In this document: one piece after another, positions 1-10,362 of the stretch
How the letters are laid out: every line of letters starts with the position of its first letter
Position numbering within the stretch: the first letter of the stretch is position 1
NCBI RefSeq assembly: GCF_013266755.1
Contig: NZ_JABRWJ010000005.1
Span: 62,001 to 126,000 of the forward strand
Origin: Pseudaquabacterium terrae
GTDB taxonomy: Bacteria > Pseudomonadota > Gammaproteobacteria > Burkholderiales > Burkholderiaceae_C
Direction: 5' to 3'
Length of the DNA: 64,000 nt
Notes under the pieces: generated by a model
Database searches by the model: none
Seen by the model: only the letters and a program-made list of their open reading frames with translations
What the model was told of the DNA's origin: nothing
Translations under genes and position numbers: made by a program

Positions 1-572
1 TCGTCAACCACTACCACGACGACCCCGGCTACATCGATGCCCTGGCCGACAGCGTGCGCGAGCACTGGCGTCGCGAGGGCCGCGCGGACAAGCTGGTGAT
101 GAGCTTCCACGGCCTGCCGGCGCGCACGCTGGCACTTGGCGACCCCTACCACTGCGAATGCCAGGTGACCGCGCGGCTGCTGGCCGAACGGCTGCAGCTG
201 CAAGCCCAGGACTACATCGTCAGCTTCCAGAGCCGCCTCGGCCGCGCCAGGTGGCTGCAGCCCTACACCGAGCCGACGCTGAAGCGGCTGGCGGCCGAAG
301 GCGTGCGCACGGTCGATGCGATCTGCCCCGGCTTCGCGGCCGACAACCTCGAGACGCTGGAAGAGATCGGCATCGAGGGCAAGGCGGCGTTCCTAGGTGC
401 CGGCGGCAAGGAGTTCCGCCTGGTGCCTTGCCTCAACGACCGCGACCCCTGGATGCGCGCGCTGACCGAGCTGAGCTTGCAGCACCTGCAGGGCTGGCCC
501 ACGCAGGTGCCGGATCCGGCGCTGCTCGACGAGCAGGCCAGGCGTGCCGTGGCCGCCGGCGCGCCGCGTTAG
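1..572 (+). CDS. hemH: Ferrochelatase, C-terminal part (cut by window start)
   Basis: Inserts Fe2+ into protoporphyrin IX, the last step of heme synthesis. The reading frame is open from base 3 to the TAG at 570-572, so the start lies outside the window; about 189 residues are visible. Seen: the SFHGLP segment that follows the metal-binding region, [15 protein letters not shown] and [15 protein letters not shown], all hallmarks of proteobacterial ferrochelatases. The missing N-terminal half would carry the rest of the porphyrin cleft. Its stop overlaps the stop of the convergent tctA gene by 4 bp. Identification is firm; only the length is unknown. Confidence 0.95.
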   Translation, partial: VNHYHDDPGYIDALADSVREHWRREGRADKLVMSFHGLPARTLALGDPYHCECQVTARLLAERLQLQAQDYIVSFQSRLGRARWLQPYTEPTLKRLAAEGVRTVDAICPGFAADNLETLEEIGIEGKAAFLGAGGKEFRLVPCLNDRDPWMRALTELSLQHLQGWPTQVPDPALLDEQARRAVAAGAPR

Positions 573-2083
573 GTCCGCGCGGCGTTCAAGCGCCCCTGGC
601 GCCGGCTGAACCAGCCGACCGCACGCGGCAGCACCAGCACCGCGATCACGACCACCAGCAGCGTTGCCGACATCGGCCGCTCGATGAACACGGTCCACTT
701 GCCCTCGCCGATCGACAGCGCATTGCGCATCTGCGCCTCGGCCAGCGGCCCCAGGATCATGCCGACGACGACCGGGGCGGCCGGGAAGCCGAAGCGCCGC
801 ATCACCACGCCGAGCAGGCCGATCGCGTACAGCAGCACCAGGTCGAACGCCGACTGCCGCATGCCGTAGACGCCGACCGTCGCGAAGATCAGGATGCCGG
901 CGTACAGCGGCGCCTTCGGGATCTTCAGCAGCTTGACCCACAGGCCGACCAGCGGCAGGTTCAGCACCAGCAGCATCACGTTGCCGATGTACAGCGAGGC
1001 GATCAGCGCCCACACCAGCGCCGCGTTCTTGTCGAACAGCTGCGGCCCCGGCTGGATGCCGTAGTTCTGGAATGCGCCGAGCAGGATCGCCGTCGTGTTC
1101 GAGGTCGGGATGCCGAGCGTCAGCAGCGGGATCAGCGTCGCGGTGATCGCCGCGTTGTTGGCTGCCTCCGGACCGGCGACGCCTTCGATCGCACCGGTGG
1201 TGCCGAACTCCTCCTTGTGCTTCGACAGCTTCTTCTCGGTCGCATAGCTGAGGAAGGTCGGGATCTCGCTGCCGCCCGCCGGAATCGTGCCGAACGGGAA
1301 GCCGATGAAGGTCGCGCGCAGCCACGCCGGTATCGAGCGCCGCCACTCCGCGGCGGTCATGTGGACTCGGCTCATGCGGTTCTGGGTCTCGACCTCGCGG
1401 CCCTGGTACAGCACCGCGTACAGCGCCTCGGCGACCGCGAACAGGCCGACGGCGATCAGCACCACCTCGAGCCCGTCCATCAGCTCCGGCACGCCGCCGG
1501 TGTAGCGGGCCTGGCCGGTGAGCTGGTCGATGCCGACCAGCCCCATCGCCAGCCCGACGAACAGCGCCGTCAGGCCGCGCAGCGTGCTGCCGCCGAGCAC
1601 CGCGCTGACGGTGCAGAAGGCCAGCACCATCAGCATGAAGTACTCGGGCGGCCCGAGCTTGACCGCGAATTCGGCGACCACCGGAGCGAACAGCGTGACC
1701 AGCACGGTGGCGATGGTGCCGGCGACGAACGAGCCGATCGCCGCGGTGGCCAGCGCCGCACCGGCGCGGCCGTTCTTGGCCATCTTGTTGCCTTCCATGG
1801 CGGTGACCATGGAGCCGGCCTCGCCCGGCGTGTTCAGCAGGATCGAGGTCGTCGAGCCGCCGTACATCGCGCCGTAGTAGATGCCGGCGAAGAAGATCAT
1901 CGATGCCGTCGCCTCGACCTTCAGCGTGATCGGCAGCAGCATCGCCACCGCGGTCGCCGGCCCGATGCCGGGCAACACGCCCACCGCCGTGCCGATGGTG
2001 CAGCCGAGCAGCGCCCACAGCAGGTTGACCGGCGTGCCCGCCGTCATGAAGCCCTGCAGCAACTGGTTCCAGATATCCATCAT
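569..2083 (-). CDS. tctA: Tripartite tricarboxylate transporter, large permease TctA
   Basis: The large integral membrane subunit (504 aa, normal length) of a TTT-family secondary transporter that takes up carboxylates using a periplasmic receptor. Seen: many hydrophobic helices, the glycine-rich [17 protein letters not shown] near the N terminus and the paired internal motif [15 protein letters not shown] typical of TctA. The reading frame is open further upstream to 2260, but that part runs through tctB in another frame; the ATG at 2083 shares one base with the tctB TGA (TGATG), indicating translational coupling. Substrate cannot be read from sequence; citrate or another di-/tricarboxylate is likely from the family. 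Confidence 0.95.
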   Translation of the reverse strand: MMDIWNQLLQGFMTAGTPVNLLWALLGCTIGTAVGVLPGIGPATAVAMLLPITLKVEATASMIFFAGIYYGAMYGGSTTSILLNTPGEAGSMVTAMEGNKMAKNGRAGAALATAAIGSFVAGTIATVLVTLFAPVVAEFAVKLGPPEYFMLMVLAFCTVSAVLGGSTLRGLTALFVGLAMGLVGIDQLTGQARYTGGVPELMDGLEVVLIAVGLFAVAEALYAVLYQGREVETQNRMSRVHMTAAEWRRSIPAWLRATFIGFPFGTIPAGGSEIPTFLSYATEKKLSKHKEEFGTTGAIEGVAGPEAANNAAITATLIPLLTLGIPTSNTTAILLGAFQNYGIQPGPQLFDKNAALVWALIASLYIGNVMLLVLNLPLVGLWVKLLKIPKAPLYAGILIFATVGVYGMRQSAFDLVLLYAIGLLGVVMRRFGFPAAPVVVGMILGPLAEAQMRNALSIGEGKWTVFIERPMSATLLVVVIAVLVLPRAVGWFSRRQGRLNAART

Positions 2084-2574
2084 CACAGCCACCCGGTGCC
2101 GGTCAGCCCGGGCAGGTTGATTGCCAACGCCTTGGTGAACATCCAGTACACCGGTGCGGAGATCGCAGCGCCGATCGCCGCGTCGATCAGCCAGGCACGG
2201 GGGCTCAGGTCGAGCTGCCCTTCCGAGGCCTTGAAGCCGCGCACCGCCATCACGAAGCACAGCGTGCAGCTCAGGATGAAGCCGATCGTCGTGATCAGCG
2301 CGGCGTTCGCGAGGATGCCGGCCGAGACCCAGACGAAGGCCGGCCAGTCACCGCGCGCGGCGCCCTCGGGCGCCTCCATCTGCCGGAAGCCGCCGCTGTT
2401 GGCCTCCCAGACCAACAGACCGCCGCACAGCAGCATCGCCGATGCGACGAGCCACGGCAGGAAATTCGGGCCGACGCCGGCGTAGCCCGCGTCGCCCGAA
2501 ATGCCGATGGCGCCGGCGGCGAGCAGCGCGCCGAGGCCCAGCACACCCACACCCACCAGCGCCTGCAGCTTCAT
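2083..2574 (-). CDS. tctB: Tripartite tricarboxylate transporter, small permease TctB
   Basis: Small membrane subunit of the TTT transporter, 163 aa, with four hydrophobic segments (roughly residues 5-25, 40-60, 80-110 and 130-155) separated by a polar loop, the usual TctB topology. TctB proteins are poorly conserved, so the call rests on topology and its place between tctC and tctA. Both ends overlap neighbours as TGATG: its ATG shares a base with the tctC stop and its stop with the tctA start, so the three subunits are probably made as one coupled operon. Confidence 0.88.
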   Translation of the reverse strand: MKLQALVGVGVLGLGALLAAGAIGISGDAGYAGVGPNFLPWLVASAMLLCGGLLVWEANSGGFRQMEAPEGAARGDWPAFVWVSAGILANAALITTIGFILSCTLCFVMAVRGFKASEGQLDLSPRAWLIDAAIGAAISAPVYWMFTKALAINLPGLTGTGWL

Positions 2575-3533
2575 CAGACCATCCCGGACTTGACCATCAC
2601 CGCCCGCAGGCTGGCGAATTCATCGTCGACGAACTTCTCGAACTCGGGCCCGGCCATCAGCGCGGCGGTCCAGTTGTTCTTCTCCATCGCGTCGGACCAG
2701 GCCTTGCTCTTGGTCGCCTTGATCACCATCTCGGTCAGCGCCTTGCGCTGGTCGGCGTTGATGCCCGGCGCGCCATAGACCCCGCGCCAGTTGCCGATCA
2801 CGACGTTGATGCCCTGCTCCTTCAGCGTCGGCACCTCGATGCCCTTCAGCCGCTTGTCGGAGGTGACGGCGATCGCCCGCATCTTGCCGCTGTTGATGTA
2901 CTCGGCGAACTCGCTGTAGCCGCTGCCGCCGATCGACACGTTGCCGCCGAGGATCGCCGCCGTCGCCTCGCCACCCCCCCGGAACGCGACGTAGTTGATC
3001 TTCGCCGGATCGACGCCCACTTCACGCGCGATCATCGCCGCGGCGATGTGTTCCGTCGAGCCGCGCGAGCCCCCGCCCCACTTGATGCTGCCGGGGTCCT
3101 TCTTCATCTGCTCGACGACGTCCTTCATCGTCTTGTGCGGCGAATTCGCCGGCAGCACGAAGACGTTGTACTCGCTGGTCAGGCGCGCCAGCGGCGTGGC
3201 CTGCGACAGGGTGACCGGCGGCTTGCCGGTGATGATGCCCCCGAGCATCACCGCGCCCATCACCATCAGCGCATTCGGATCGCCCTTGCTGCCGTTGACG
3301 AACTGCGCCAGGCCGATCGCGCCGGCAGCGCCACCCTTGTTGTCGTAGCTCACCGACGAGGCGACGCCGGCGTCCTGCATCGCCTTGCCGAGTGCGCGGC
3401 CGGTGGTGTCCCAGCCGCCGCCGGGGTTGGCGGGAATCATCATCTTGAGGTTGGCCGACGCCCGTGCGGACAGCGGCAGCATGCCGGCTGCGGCCAGCGT
3501 GGCCATCGACTTGAGGAAAGCGTCGCGACGCAT
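2574..3533 (-). CDS. tctC: Periplasmic solute receptor of the Bug/TctC family
   Basis: 319-aa extracytoplasmic receptor delivering its ligand to TctAB. The ATG at 3533 was chosen because an AGGAG ribosome site lies just upstream and the N terminus is then a clean export signal (MRRDAFLKSMATLAAAGMLPLSARA) with a twin-arginine-like RRDAFLK, suggesting possible Tat export. Mature protein shows the Bug signature PANPGGGWDTTGRALGKAM near the start and a WRGVYGAPGI motif late, as in other family members. First gene of tctCBA and divergent from the 3803 gene. Bug receptors have expanded in Burkholderiales with varied ligands, so substrate is unknown. Confidence 0.92.
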   Translation of the reverse strand: MRRDAFLKSMATLAAAGMLPLSARASANLKMMIPANPGGGWDTTGRALGKAMQDAGVASSVSYDNKGGAAGAIGLAQFVNGSKGDPNALMVMGAVMLGGIITGKPPVTLSQATPLARLTSEYNVFVLPANSPHKTMKDVVEQMKKDPGSIKWGGGSRGSTEHIAAAMIAREVGVDPAKINYVAFRGGGEATAAILGGNVSIGGSGYSEFAEYINSGKMRAIAVTSDKRLKGIEVPTLKEQGINVVIGNWRGVYGAPGINADQRKALTEMVIKATKSKAWSDAMEKNNWTAALMAGPEFEKFVDDEFASLRAVMVKSGMV

Positions 3534-3581
3534 GTTGTGTCTCCTGGTCGGTTGGAAAACAGCATGCATCGTGACCAGCCA

Positions 3582-3601
3582 GGCTGTCGATCGGCTGTCG
3601 A
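3582..3601. promoter_or_regulatory. Two direct repeats one helical turn apart; candidate response-regulator site
   Basis: GGCTGTCGA occurs at 3582-3590 and again at 3593-3601, an 11-bp period, inside the divergent region between tctC and the 3803 gene. OmpR-family regulators bind tandem direct repeats on one face of the helix, and a TctD-like member is encoded at 5003. The link is inference: spacing and location fit, no experimental consensus was compared. Confidence 0.35.
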
Positions 3602-3802
3602 CCGACCTAGGGGAACTCCTGACAGGCACCGTTGCGGCAGCCCCATTGCAGGCGCCCGATGCAACCATTGCGCGACGTGTGAGCTGTTATCGATCGTTAC
3701 CACATGGGGACACCTGCTGGGGCATGATGCCGCCCGCAACGAGCGGGCACGCTGCAGATCAGCGCGGGCCCTCCACCAATCGAAGTTCGGGGGAGTCCAG
3801 CG

Positions 3803-4972
3803 ATGAAGTCAGCACTCGGCGCCGTGGCCTGCGCCATCGGCCTCACCATGGTCGCGCCCGCGTGGGGCGACATTTCAGCCGTCGTCGCGATCGAGCCGAC
3901 GGCGCGCAAGAACGGGCTGATGCTGTCGCGCTTCGGCATGGAGGAGCAGCTGCAGAAGCTGCTCAACCAGCAGGTCACCGTGACGACGACCGAAGACCTG
4001 ACCGACGCGATGCGCGCCACGCGCAGCGGCGGCTACGACGTCTTCATCGCGCCGGCGCAAGTGGCCGCCTCGGCGCTGGCCCACGGCTACGAGCTGGTCG
4101 GATCGACCGACCCGTCCGAGCACTACCTGCTGGTCGGGCGCGAGCAGCTCGCGTCGACCGCCGATATGCGCAAGGGCCGCATCTACCTGCCGCAGCAGGA
4201 CTCGATCTACACCTACATGGCGCGCGGCATGCTGACGTCCAGCGGGCTGTCGTTCAAGGACCTGCGCATCGTCGAGTTCGCGCGTTATCCGCAGGCCGGG
4301 CTGACCGCCGTCAGCCTCGGCCTGAGCGACGCGACCGTGATCCGCCGCGGCGAATGGGACGCGTGGTCGCGCGAGAACCCCGGCGTCGCCAAGGTGCTGG
4401 CCAGCTCGGGCGCCGTGCCCGGCGGCTTCTCGGTCGCGGTCAAGAAGGACCTGCCGGCCGACGTGCGCAGCAAGGTCGCCAAGTGGTTCGCCACGTCCGC
4501 GCAGAGCGCCGGGCTGAAGCCGGTGATCCAGCACGCCGAGCTCGCGCAGTACAAGGCCGTCGCCCAGCTCGGCACCTTCACGCCGACGCACCTGCCCGGC
4601 GCAACGGTGGTCACCGCGGCCGACGTGCAGCAGCTGCTCGCCAAGGGCGCGGTGGTCGTCGACACGCGCAACGAGAAGGAATTCCGCAGCAAGCAGATCC
4701 CCGGCGCGGTGTTCGTGCCCTACCACGAGAAGAGCCTGAAGGACGTCGCCTACGACGCCAAGCTCGATGACTTCGCCGGCCTCGACAAGCTCGACAGCGC
4801 CAAGCCGACGATCTTCCATTGCAATGGCGCCGAGTGCTGGAAGTCGTACAAGGCCAGCCGCGCGGCGATCGCCAAGGGCTTCAAGCAGGTCTACTGGTTC
4901 CGCGGCGGGCTGCCGGAGTGGGAATCCGCGGGCATGCAGATCATGCGCGACGTGCAGGTCGCGAAAAGATAG
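3803..4972 (+). CDS. Periplasmic phosphonate/substrate-binding-like protein fused to a rhodanese domain
   Basis: 389-aa exported protein with two parts. Residues 1-22 are a Sec-type signal peptide (ending PAWG). About 23-255 form a PhnD/SsuA-like type 2 periplasmic binding fold (phrases such as GGYDVFIAPAQVAASAL and a late YKAVAQLGTF). About 264-380 form a rhodanese domain with the active-site loop HCNGAECW; the catalytic cysteine would be C340. Rhodaneses transfer sulfane sulfur or act as redox/sensing modules. A GGGGGAG ribosome site precedes the ATG. It lies 30 bp before the response regulator, divergent from tctCBA, so it may be an accessory binding or sensing partner of that system; function is not established. 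Confidence 0.85.
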   Translation: MKSALGAVACAIGLTMVAPAWGDISAVVAIEPTARKNGLMLSRFGMEEQLQKLLNQQVTVTTTEDLTDAMRATRSGGYDVFIAPAQVAASALAHGYELVGSTDPSEHYLLVGREQLASTADMRKGRIYLPQQDSIYTYMARGMLTSSGLSFKDLRIVEFARYPQAGLTAVSLGLSDATVIRRGEWDAWSRENPGVAKVLASSGAVPGGFSVAVKKDLPADVRSKVAKWFATSAQSAGLKPVIQHAELAQYKAVAQLGTFTPTHLPGATVVTAADVQQLLAKGAVVVDTRNEKEFRSKQIPGAVFVPYHEKSLKDVAYDAKLDDFAGLDKLDSAKPTIFHCNGAECWKSYKASRAAIAKGFKQVYWFRGGLPEWESAGMQIMRDVQVAKR

Positions 4973-5002
4973 CCTCACCGAACCTGCGATCATCGGCAGC
5001 CG

Positions 5003-5686
5003 ATGAAGCTGCTGCTGATCGAAGACAACCCGACGATGCAGGCGACGCTGCAGCGCTCGTTCGAGCGCCGCGGCATCCAGGTCGTGACCTGTGCCGACGG
5101 TGCCCGAGCGCTCGACCGCTGGCAGGCCAGCGTGCCCGACATCGTGCTGCTGGACTTGAGCCTGCCGGGACTCGATGGCCTCGAGGTGCTGGCGCGCGCC
5201 CGCGACGCCGGCTTGACGACGCCGGTGATCATCCTGACCGCACGCGGCGCCGTCGGCGACCGCATCCTCGGGCTCAACACCGGCGCCGACGACTACCTGC
5301 CGAAGCCCTTCGACCTCGACGAGCTCGAAGCCCGCGTGCGCGCGCTGGCGCGCCGCCGCGGCGGCAGCGGCACCCACGAAGCGACACGTACCGAATCGGC
5401 GGACTACTGCGGCCTGCGTGTCGATGCCGCGAGCGGCGCCGTCTACCAGCGCGGCACGCCGCTCGAGCTTGCGCCGCGTGAATCGGCGCTGCTGCGCGCG
5501 CTGCTCGCGCGGCCGGGCCAGGCGGTGGCGAAGGAACGGTTGTTCGAGCTCGTCTTCGCCGGCGAGAGCGACGTGCAGCCCGATGCCATCGAGGTCGTCG
5601 CCTACCGCCTGCGCAAGAAGCTCGCGACCACCGAGCTGAAGCTGGTGACGCTGCGCGGACTCGGCTACCTCGTCGCACCGCAGTGA
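5003..5686 (+). CDS. tctD: OmpR-family response regulator, TctD-like
   Basis: 227 aa: receiver domain (residues 1-115) with acidic pocket IEDN, phosphoacceptor D51 in DIVLLDLSLPG, and the conserved lysine in YLPKPFDL; then a winged-helix DNA-binding domain (about 130-225) ending GLGYLVAPQ. It is followed by the histidine kinase with a 4-base GTGA overlap, and its neighbours are a TTT transporter, so it most likely is the TctD-type activator of tricarboxylate uptake. The gene symbol is from this context rather than from a sequence feature unique to TctD; QseB-like regulators are very similar. Confidence 0.85.
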   Translation: MKLLLIEDNPTMQATLQRSFERRGIQVVTCADGARALDRWQASVPDIVLLDLSLPGLDGLEVLARARDAGLTTPVIILTARGAVGDRILGLNTGADDYLPKPFDLDELEARVRALARRRGGSGTHEATRTESADYCGLRVDAASGAVYQRGTPLELAPRESALLRALLARPGQAVAKERLFELVFAGESDVQPDAIEVVAYRLRKKLATTELKLVTLRGLGYLVAPQ

Positions 5687-7110
5687 ACACGTCGCACCTG
5701 TCGATGCGCAGCCGGCTGCTGCTGGGCATCCTGCTGCCGGTGCTGGCGCTGGTCGCCTTCAACGCCGTCAGCCTGTACCGCCAGGCGCTGCGCGCCGCCG
5801 ACACGGCCTACGACCGCACGCTGCTGGCCTCGGCCAAGTCGATCGGCGAACTGCTCTCGGTCACCGGCGAGCGCGGTGCGCCGCAGCTGCGTGCCGCGGT
5901 GCCCTACTCCGCGCTGGAAGCCTTCGAAGCCGACAACCGCAGCCGCACCTACTTCAAGGTCAGCGGCTTCGCCGGCGAGATGGTCTCGGGCTTCGAGGAC
6001 CTGCCGACCTGGCGCGGCCGGCTGCCCGACCGCGGCATCTACGCTGCGCTGGTCGACTTCTACGACGACCGGTTCCGCGGCGAGCCGGTGCGTGTCGCGG
6101 TGCTGCTGCAGCCGGTCGCCGGTCAGGCCGGCCAGGGCATGGCGACGATCCAGGTCGCCGAGACGCTCGAGCTGCGCCGCACGCTGGCGCGGCAGCTGCT
6201 TGTCGACACGCTGTGGCGCCAGGCCGCGCTGGTGCTGGTGATCGCCGGCGTCGTGATCTGGGTCGTGCAGCGGGCGACGCGCCCGGTGCATGCGCTGTCG
6301 GCGGCGATCAAGGCGCGCGACCCCGACGATGTGTCGCCGATCGACGCGCCGACAGCACCCCGCGAGCTGATGCCGCTGATCGATGCCACCAACGACGCGA
6401 TGGCGCGCGTCGCCAGCCTCGTCGCGCACCAGCGCCGCTTCGTGCGCGACGCCTCGCACCAGCTGCGCACGCCGCTGGCGGTGCTGAAGACGCAGGTGCA
6501 ATCGGCGCAGCGCGGCGACGTTGCGCCCGAGGTGGCTCTGCTCGAGATCGGCCAGACCATCGACGGCGCGACGCAGCTCGCGAACCAGATGCTGGCGCTG
6601 GCCAAGGTCGAGCAGTTGCGCCAGCAAGGCGATCCGACGCCGCAGGACTGGGCCGAGGTGGTGCGCAGCGTCTCGCTGGACCTCGCGCCGCTGGTGGCCG
6701 AACGGGAGATCGATTTCGAGCTCGATGTCGTGCAGCCGGCGCTGGTGCTGGGTCACGAGTGGGCGCTGCGCGAGCTGGTGCGCAACCTGCTGCACAACGC
6801 CATCAGGCACGTGCCGCGGGGCGGTCGCTTGTCGGTGCGGCTGACCGCCCCTGGCGCAGAAGCGCTGTTGACCGTCGCCGACAACGGGCCCGGCCTGCCC
6901 GCGGCGCTGCGCGAGCGGCTGTTCCAGCCCTTCGCAGCCGGCCCGACCAGCTCCGGTTCCGGGCTCGGGCTCGCGATTTGCCGCGACATCGTGCAGTCGC
7001 TCGGCGGCAGCCTGAGCCTCGAGAATCGGGGCACGGACGGAGCGGTCGAGGGCCTAAATGCGCTGGTGCGGCTGCCGTTGGCCGCGCCGGTGGCAGGGCC
7101 GCACGGCTGA
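5683..7110 (+). CDS. tctE: Sensor histidine kinase, TctE-like
   Basis: 475-aa inner-membrane kinase. Seen: a first transmembrane helix (about 10-30), a periplasmic domain with YDRTLLASAKSI and FKVSGFAGEMVSGFEDLP, which is the signature of the 2CSK_N sensor domain of TctE-like kinases, a second helix (about 180-196), a HAMP-like linker, the phosphoacceptor H259 in DASHQLRTPL, and ATPase boxes including NLLHNAIRH, DNGPGLP and SGSGLGLAI. The start is GTG at 5683, overlapping the regulator's TGA (GTGA). Probably senses an external carboxylate and phosphorylates the 5003 product. Confidence 0.88.
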   Translation: MNTSHLSMRSRLLLGILLPVLALVAFNAVSLYRQALRAADTAYDRTLLASAKSIGELLSVTGERGAPQLRAAVPYSALEAFEADNRSRTYFKVSGFAGEMVSGFEDLPTWRGRLPDRGIYAALVDFYDDRFRGEPVRVAVLLQPVAGQAGQGMATIQVAETLELRRTLARQLLVDTLWRQAALVLVIAGVVIWVVQRATRPVHALSAAIKARDPDDVSPIDAPTAPRELMPLIDATNDAMARVASLVAHQRRFVRDASHQLRTPLAVLKTQVQSAQRGDVAPEVALLEIGQTIDGATQLANQMLALAKVEQLRQQGDPTPQDWAEVVRSVSLDLAPLVAEREIDFELDVVQPALVLGHEWALRELVRNLLHNAIRHVPRGGRLSVRLTAPGAEALLTVADNGPGLPAALRERLFQPFAAGPTSSGSGLGLAICRDIVQSLGGSLSLENRGTDGAVEGLNALVRLPLAAPVAGPHG

Positions 7111-7144
7111 GGGCCCTGAAGCAGCGGCGGCAGAATCACACGCC

Positions 7145-7567
7145 ATGCAATCTTCATCCACGCTGCGCCTGGACAAGTGGCTCTGGGCTGCCCGCTTCTA
7201 CAAGACCCGCTCGCTCGCCGCCGACGAGATCGGCAAGGGCCGGGTCAGCGTCAACGGCCAGGTGGCCAAACCATCGCGTGAGCTGCGCATCGACGACCGT
7301 GTCGAAATGCGCCAGCCGCACGGGCCACGCACGGTGATCGTGCGCGGCATCAGCGCGATGCGCGGGCCGGCGCCCGTGGCCCAGGCGCTGTACGAGGAAA
7401 CCGCCGACAGCCTGGCCGCCCGTTCGAAGGCCGCCGAGGAACGCCGGCTGGCCGCCGAGCCGGCACTGAGCATCGAGCAGGGCCGGCCCACCAAGCGTGA
7501 CCGGCGCGACCTGGAGCGCTCGCAGGTGGAGTGGCAGCGCTGGAGCGCCTCGGTCGACGACCGCTGA
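7145..7567 (+). CDS. hslR: Heat-shock protein 15, S4-domain ribosome-rescue factor
   Basis: 140 aa. Hsp15 binds 50S subunits that carry a stalled nascent chain and helps return them to use. The N-terminal S4 RNA-binding domain is clear (residues about 8-60: [39 protein letters not shown]); the C-terminal part is charged and basic, ending [14 protein letters not shown], as in the family. The frame is open further upstream, but the ATG at 7145 is where family similarity begins and it sits just after the kinase gene. It directly precedes the grpE-dnaK-dnaJ block, consistent with a heat-shock role. Confidence 0.92.
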   Translation: MQSSSTLRLDKWLWAARFYKTRSLAADEIGKGRVSVNGQVAKPSRELRIDDRVEMRQPHGPRTVIVRGISAMRGPAPVAQALYEETADSLAARSKAAEERRLAAEPALSIEQGRPTKRDRRDLERSQVEWQRWSASVDDR

Positions 7568-7595
7568 CGCCTCGCAACATTCCGCAAGAATCCCT

Positions 7596-7623
7596 CTTGA
7601 AGCAGCGGGTATGCGCCCCATAT
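7596..7623 (+). promoter_or_regulatory. Sigma-32 (heat-shock) promoter of grpE
   Basis: CTTGAA at 7596-7601 (within CCCTCTTGAA) and CCCCATAT at 7616-7623, separated by 14 bp, match the known RpoH consensus CTTGAA ... CCCCATNT very closely. Transcription would begin near 7630, leaving a leader of about 26 nt before the grpE ATG at 7656. This placement also rules out the in-frame ATG at 7611 as the grpE start. Confidence 0.85.
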
Positions 7624-7655
7624 CCGGCTGCGACCGCTTGAAAGAAGCCAACGCC

Positions 7656-8216
7656 ATGACAACGACCACCCCGGAGAACGACTTCCCCTTTCCGCCCGCA
7701 GGCGACAGCCCCGAGGCCCCTGCGCAGGCCGCGGCGCCCGCCGCAGCCGCCCCCGCCCCCTCGCCGGAACAGCGCCTGGCCGAGCTGGAAGCCAAGCACA
7801 CCGAAGTGTCGGATGCGTTCCTGCGCGCCAAGGCCGAGGCCGAGAACGCACGCCGCCGCGCGGACGAAGAAGTCAGCAAGGCGCGCAAGTTCGCGATCGA
7901 TTCCTTCGCCGAGAGCCTGCTGCCGGTGAAGGACAGCCTGGAGGCGGCGATCGCCATGCCGGGTGCCAGCACCGAGCAGGTGCTCGAGGGCGTGCACGCC
8001 ACGCTGCGCCAGCTCAGCGCCGTGCTCGAGCGCAACAAGGTGCTGCAGATCGCACCGCCCGCCGGCACCAAGTTCGATCCGCACCAGCACCAGGCCATCA
8101 GCATGGTGCCGGCCGAACAGGAGCCCAACACCGTCGTCGCGGTGCTGCAGAAGGGCTACCTGATCGCCGACCGCGTGCTGCGCCCGGCACTGGTCACCGT
8201 CGCCGCGCCCAAGTAG
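7656..8216 (+). CDS. grpE: Nucleotide exchange factor GrpE
   Basis: 186-aa co-chaperone that releases ADP from DnaK. Seen: an acidic, proline/alanine-rich disordered N terminus, a long helix with [29 protein letters not shown] (coiled-coil dimer stalk), and a C-terminal beta domain with [14 protein letters not shown] and [17 protein letters not shown], the family signature. The start at 7656 is downstream of the predicted sigma-32 start site. First gene of the grpE-dnaK-dnaJ unit. Confidence 0.96.
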   Translation: MTTTTPENDFPFPPAGDSPEAPAQAAAPAAAAPAPSPEQRLAELEAKHTEVSDAFLRAKAEAENARRRADEEVSKARKFAIDSFAESLLPVKDSLEAAIAMPGASTEQVLEGVHATLRQLSAVLERNKVLQIAPPAGTKFDPHQHQAISMVPAEQEPNTVVAVLQKGYLIADRVLRPALVTVAAPK

Positions 8217-8228
8217 CGCCCGGTGGAC

Positions 8229-8255
8229 CCTTGAAAGCTGCGCGCTGAACCACAA
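8229..8255 (+). promoter_or_regulatory. Possible weaker sigma-32 promoter before dnaK
   Basis: CCCTTGAAAG about 8228-8237 is a good RpoH -35 match; the element at the expected distance, CCACAACT, resembles CCCCATNT only partly. It lies in the 77-bp grpE-dnaK gap, so dnaK may have a second heat-shock start. Weak call, given because the -35 match is good. Confidence 0.3.
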
Positions 8256-8293
8256 CTCGACGACAACCGAATACCAATCGCAGGAGTAACTCC

Positions 8294-10252
<1,959 letters not shown>

Positions 10253-10253
10253 G

Positions 10254-10284
10254 ATCGGCCGCAGCCCGCGCGGGCTGCGCCGAT
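10254..10284 (+). promoter_or_regulatory. Stem-loop between dnaK and dnaJ
   Basis: ATCGG-C-CGCAGCCC (10254-10267), loop GCGC, then GGGCTGCG-CCGAT (10272-10284): 13 base pairs with a single bulged base, starting one base after the dnaK stop. No T-run follows, so it is more likely an RNA-stability or processing hairpin that sets the DnaK:DnaJ ratio than a full terminator. Function is inference. Confidence 0.6.
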
Positions 10285-10362
10285 ATCTCGCCGCGTTCGA
10301 GGCGTCAGACGGTGTCTGCGCCCCGACGCGGCGGTTTCGCTTCCGAGTGCTGAAAGTTTTCG

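Noticed and set aside
393-2018. Long open frames on the minus strand overlapping tctA in other frames
   Set aside because: They are low-complexity and lose all similarity; tctA in its frame carries the family motifs.
3534-3802. CRISPR, IS element or attachment site in the tct divergent gap
   Set aside because: No inverted terminal repeats, no transposase and no repeat array; only the short direct repeats were seen.
7611-7656. Earlier in-frame ATG at 7611 as grpE start
   Set aside because: It lies inside the spacer/-10 region of the sigma-32 promoter, upstream of the expected transcription start.
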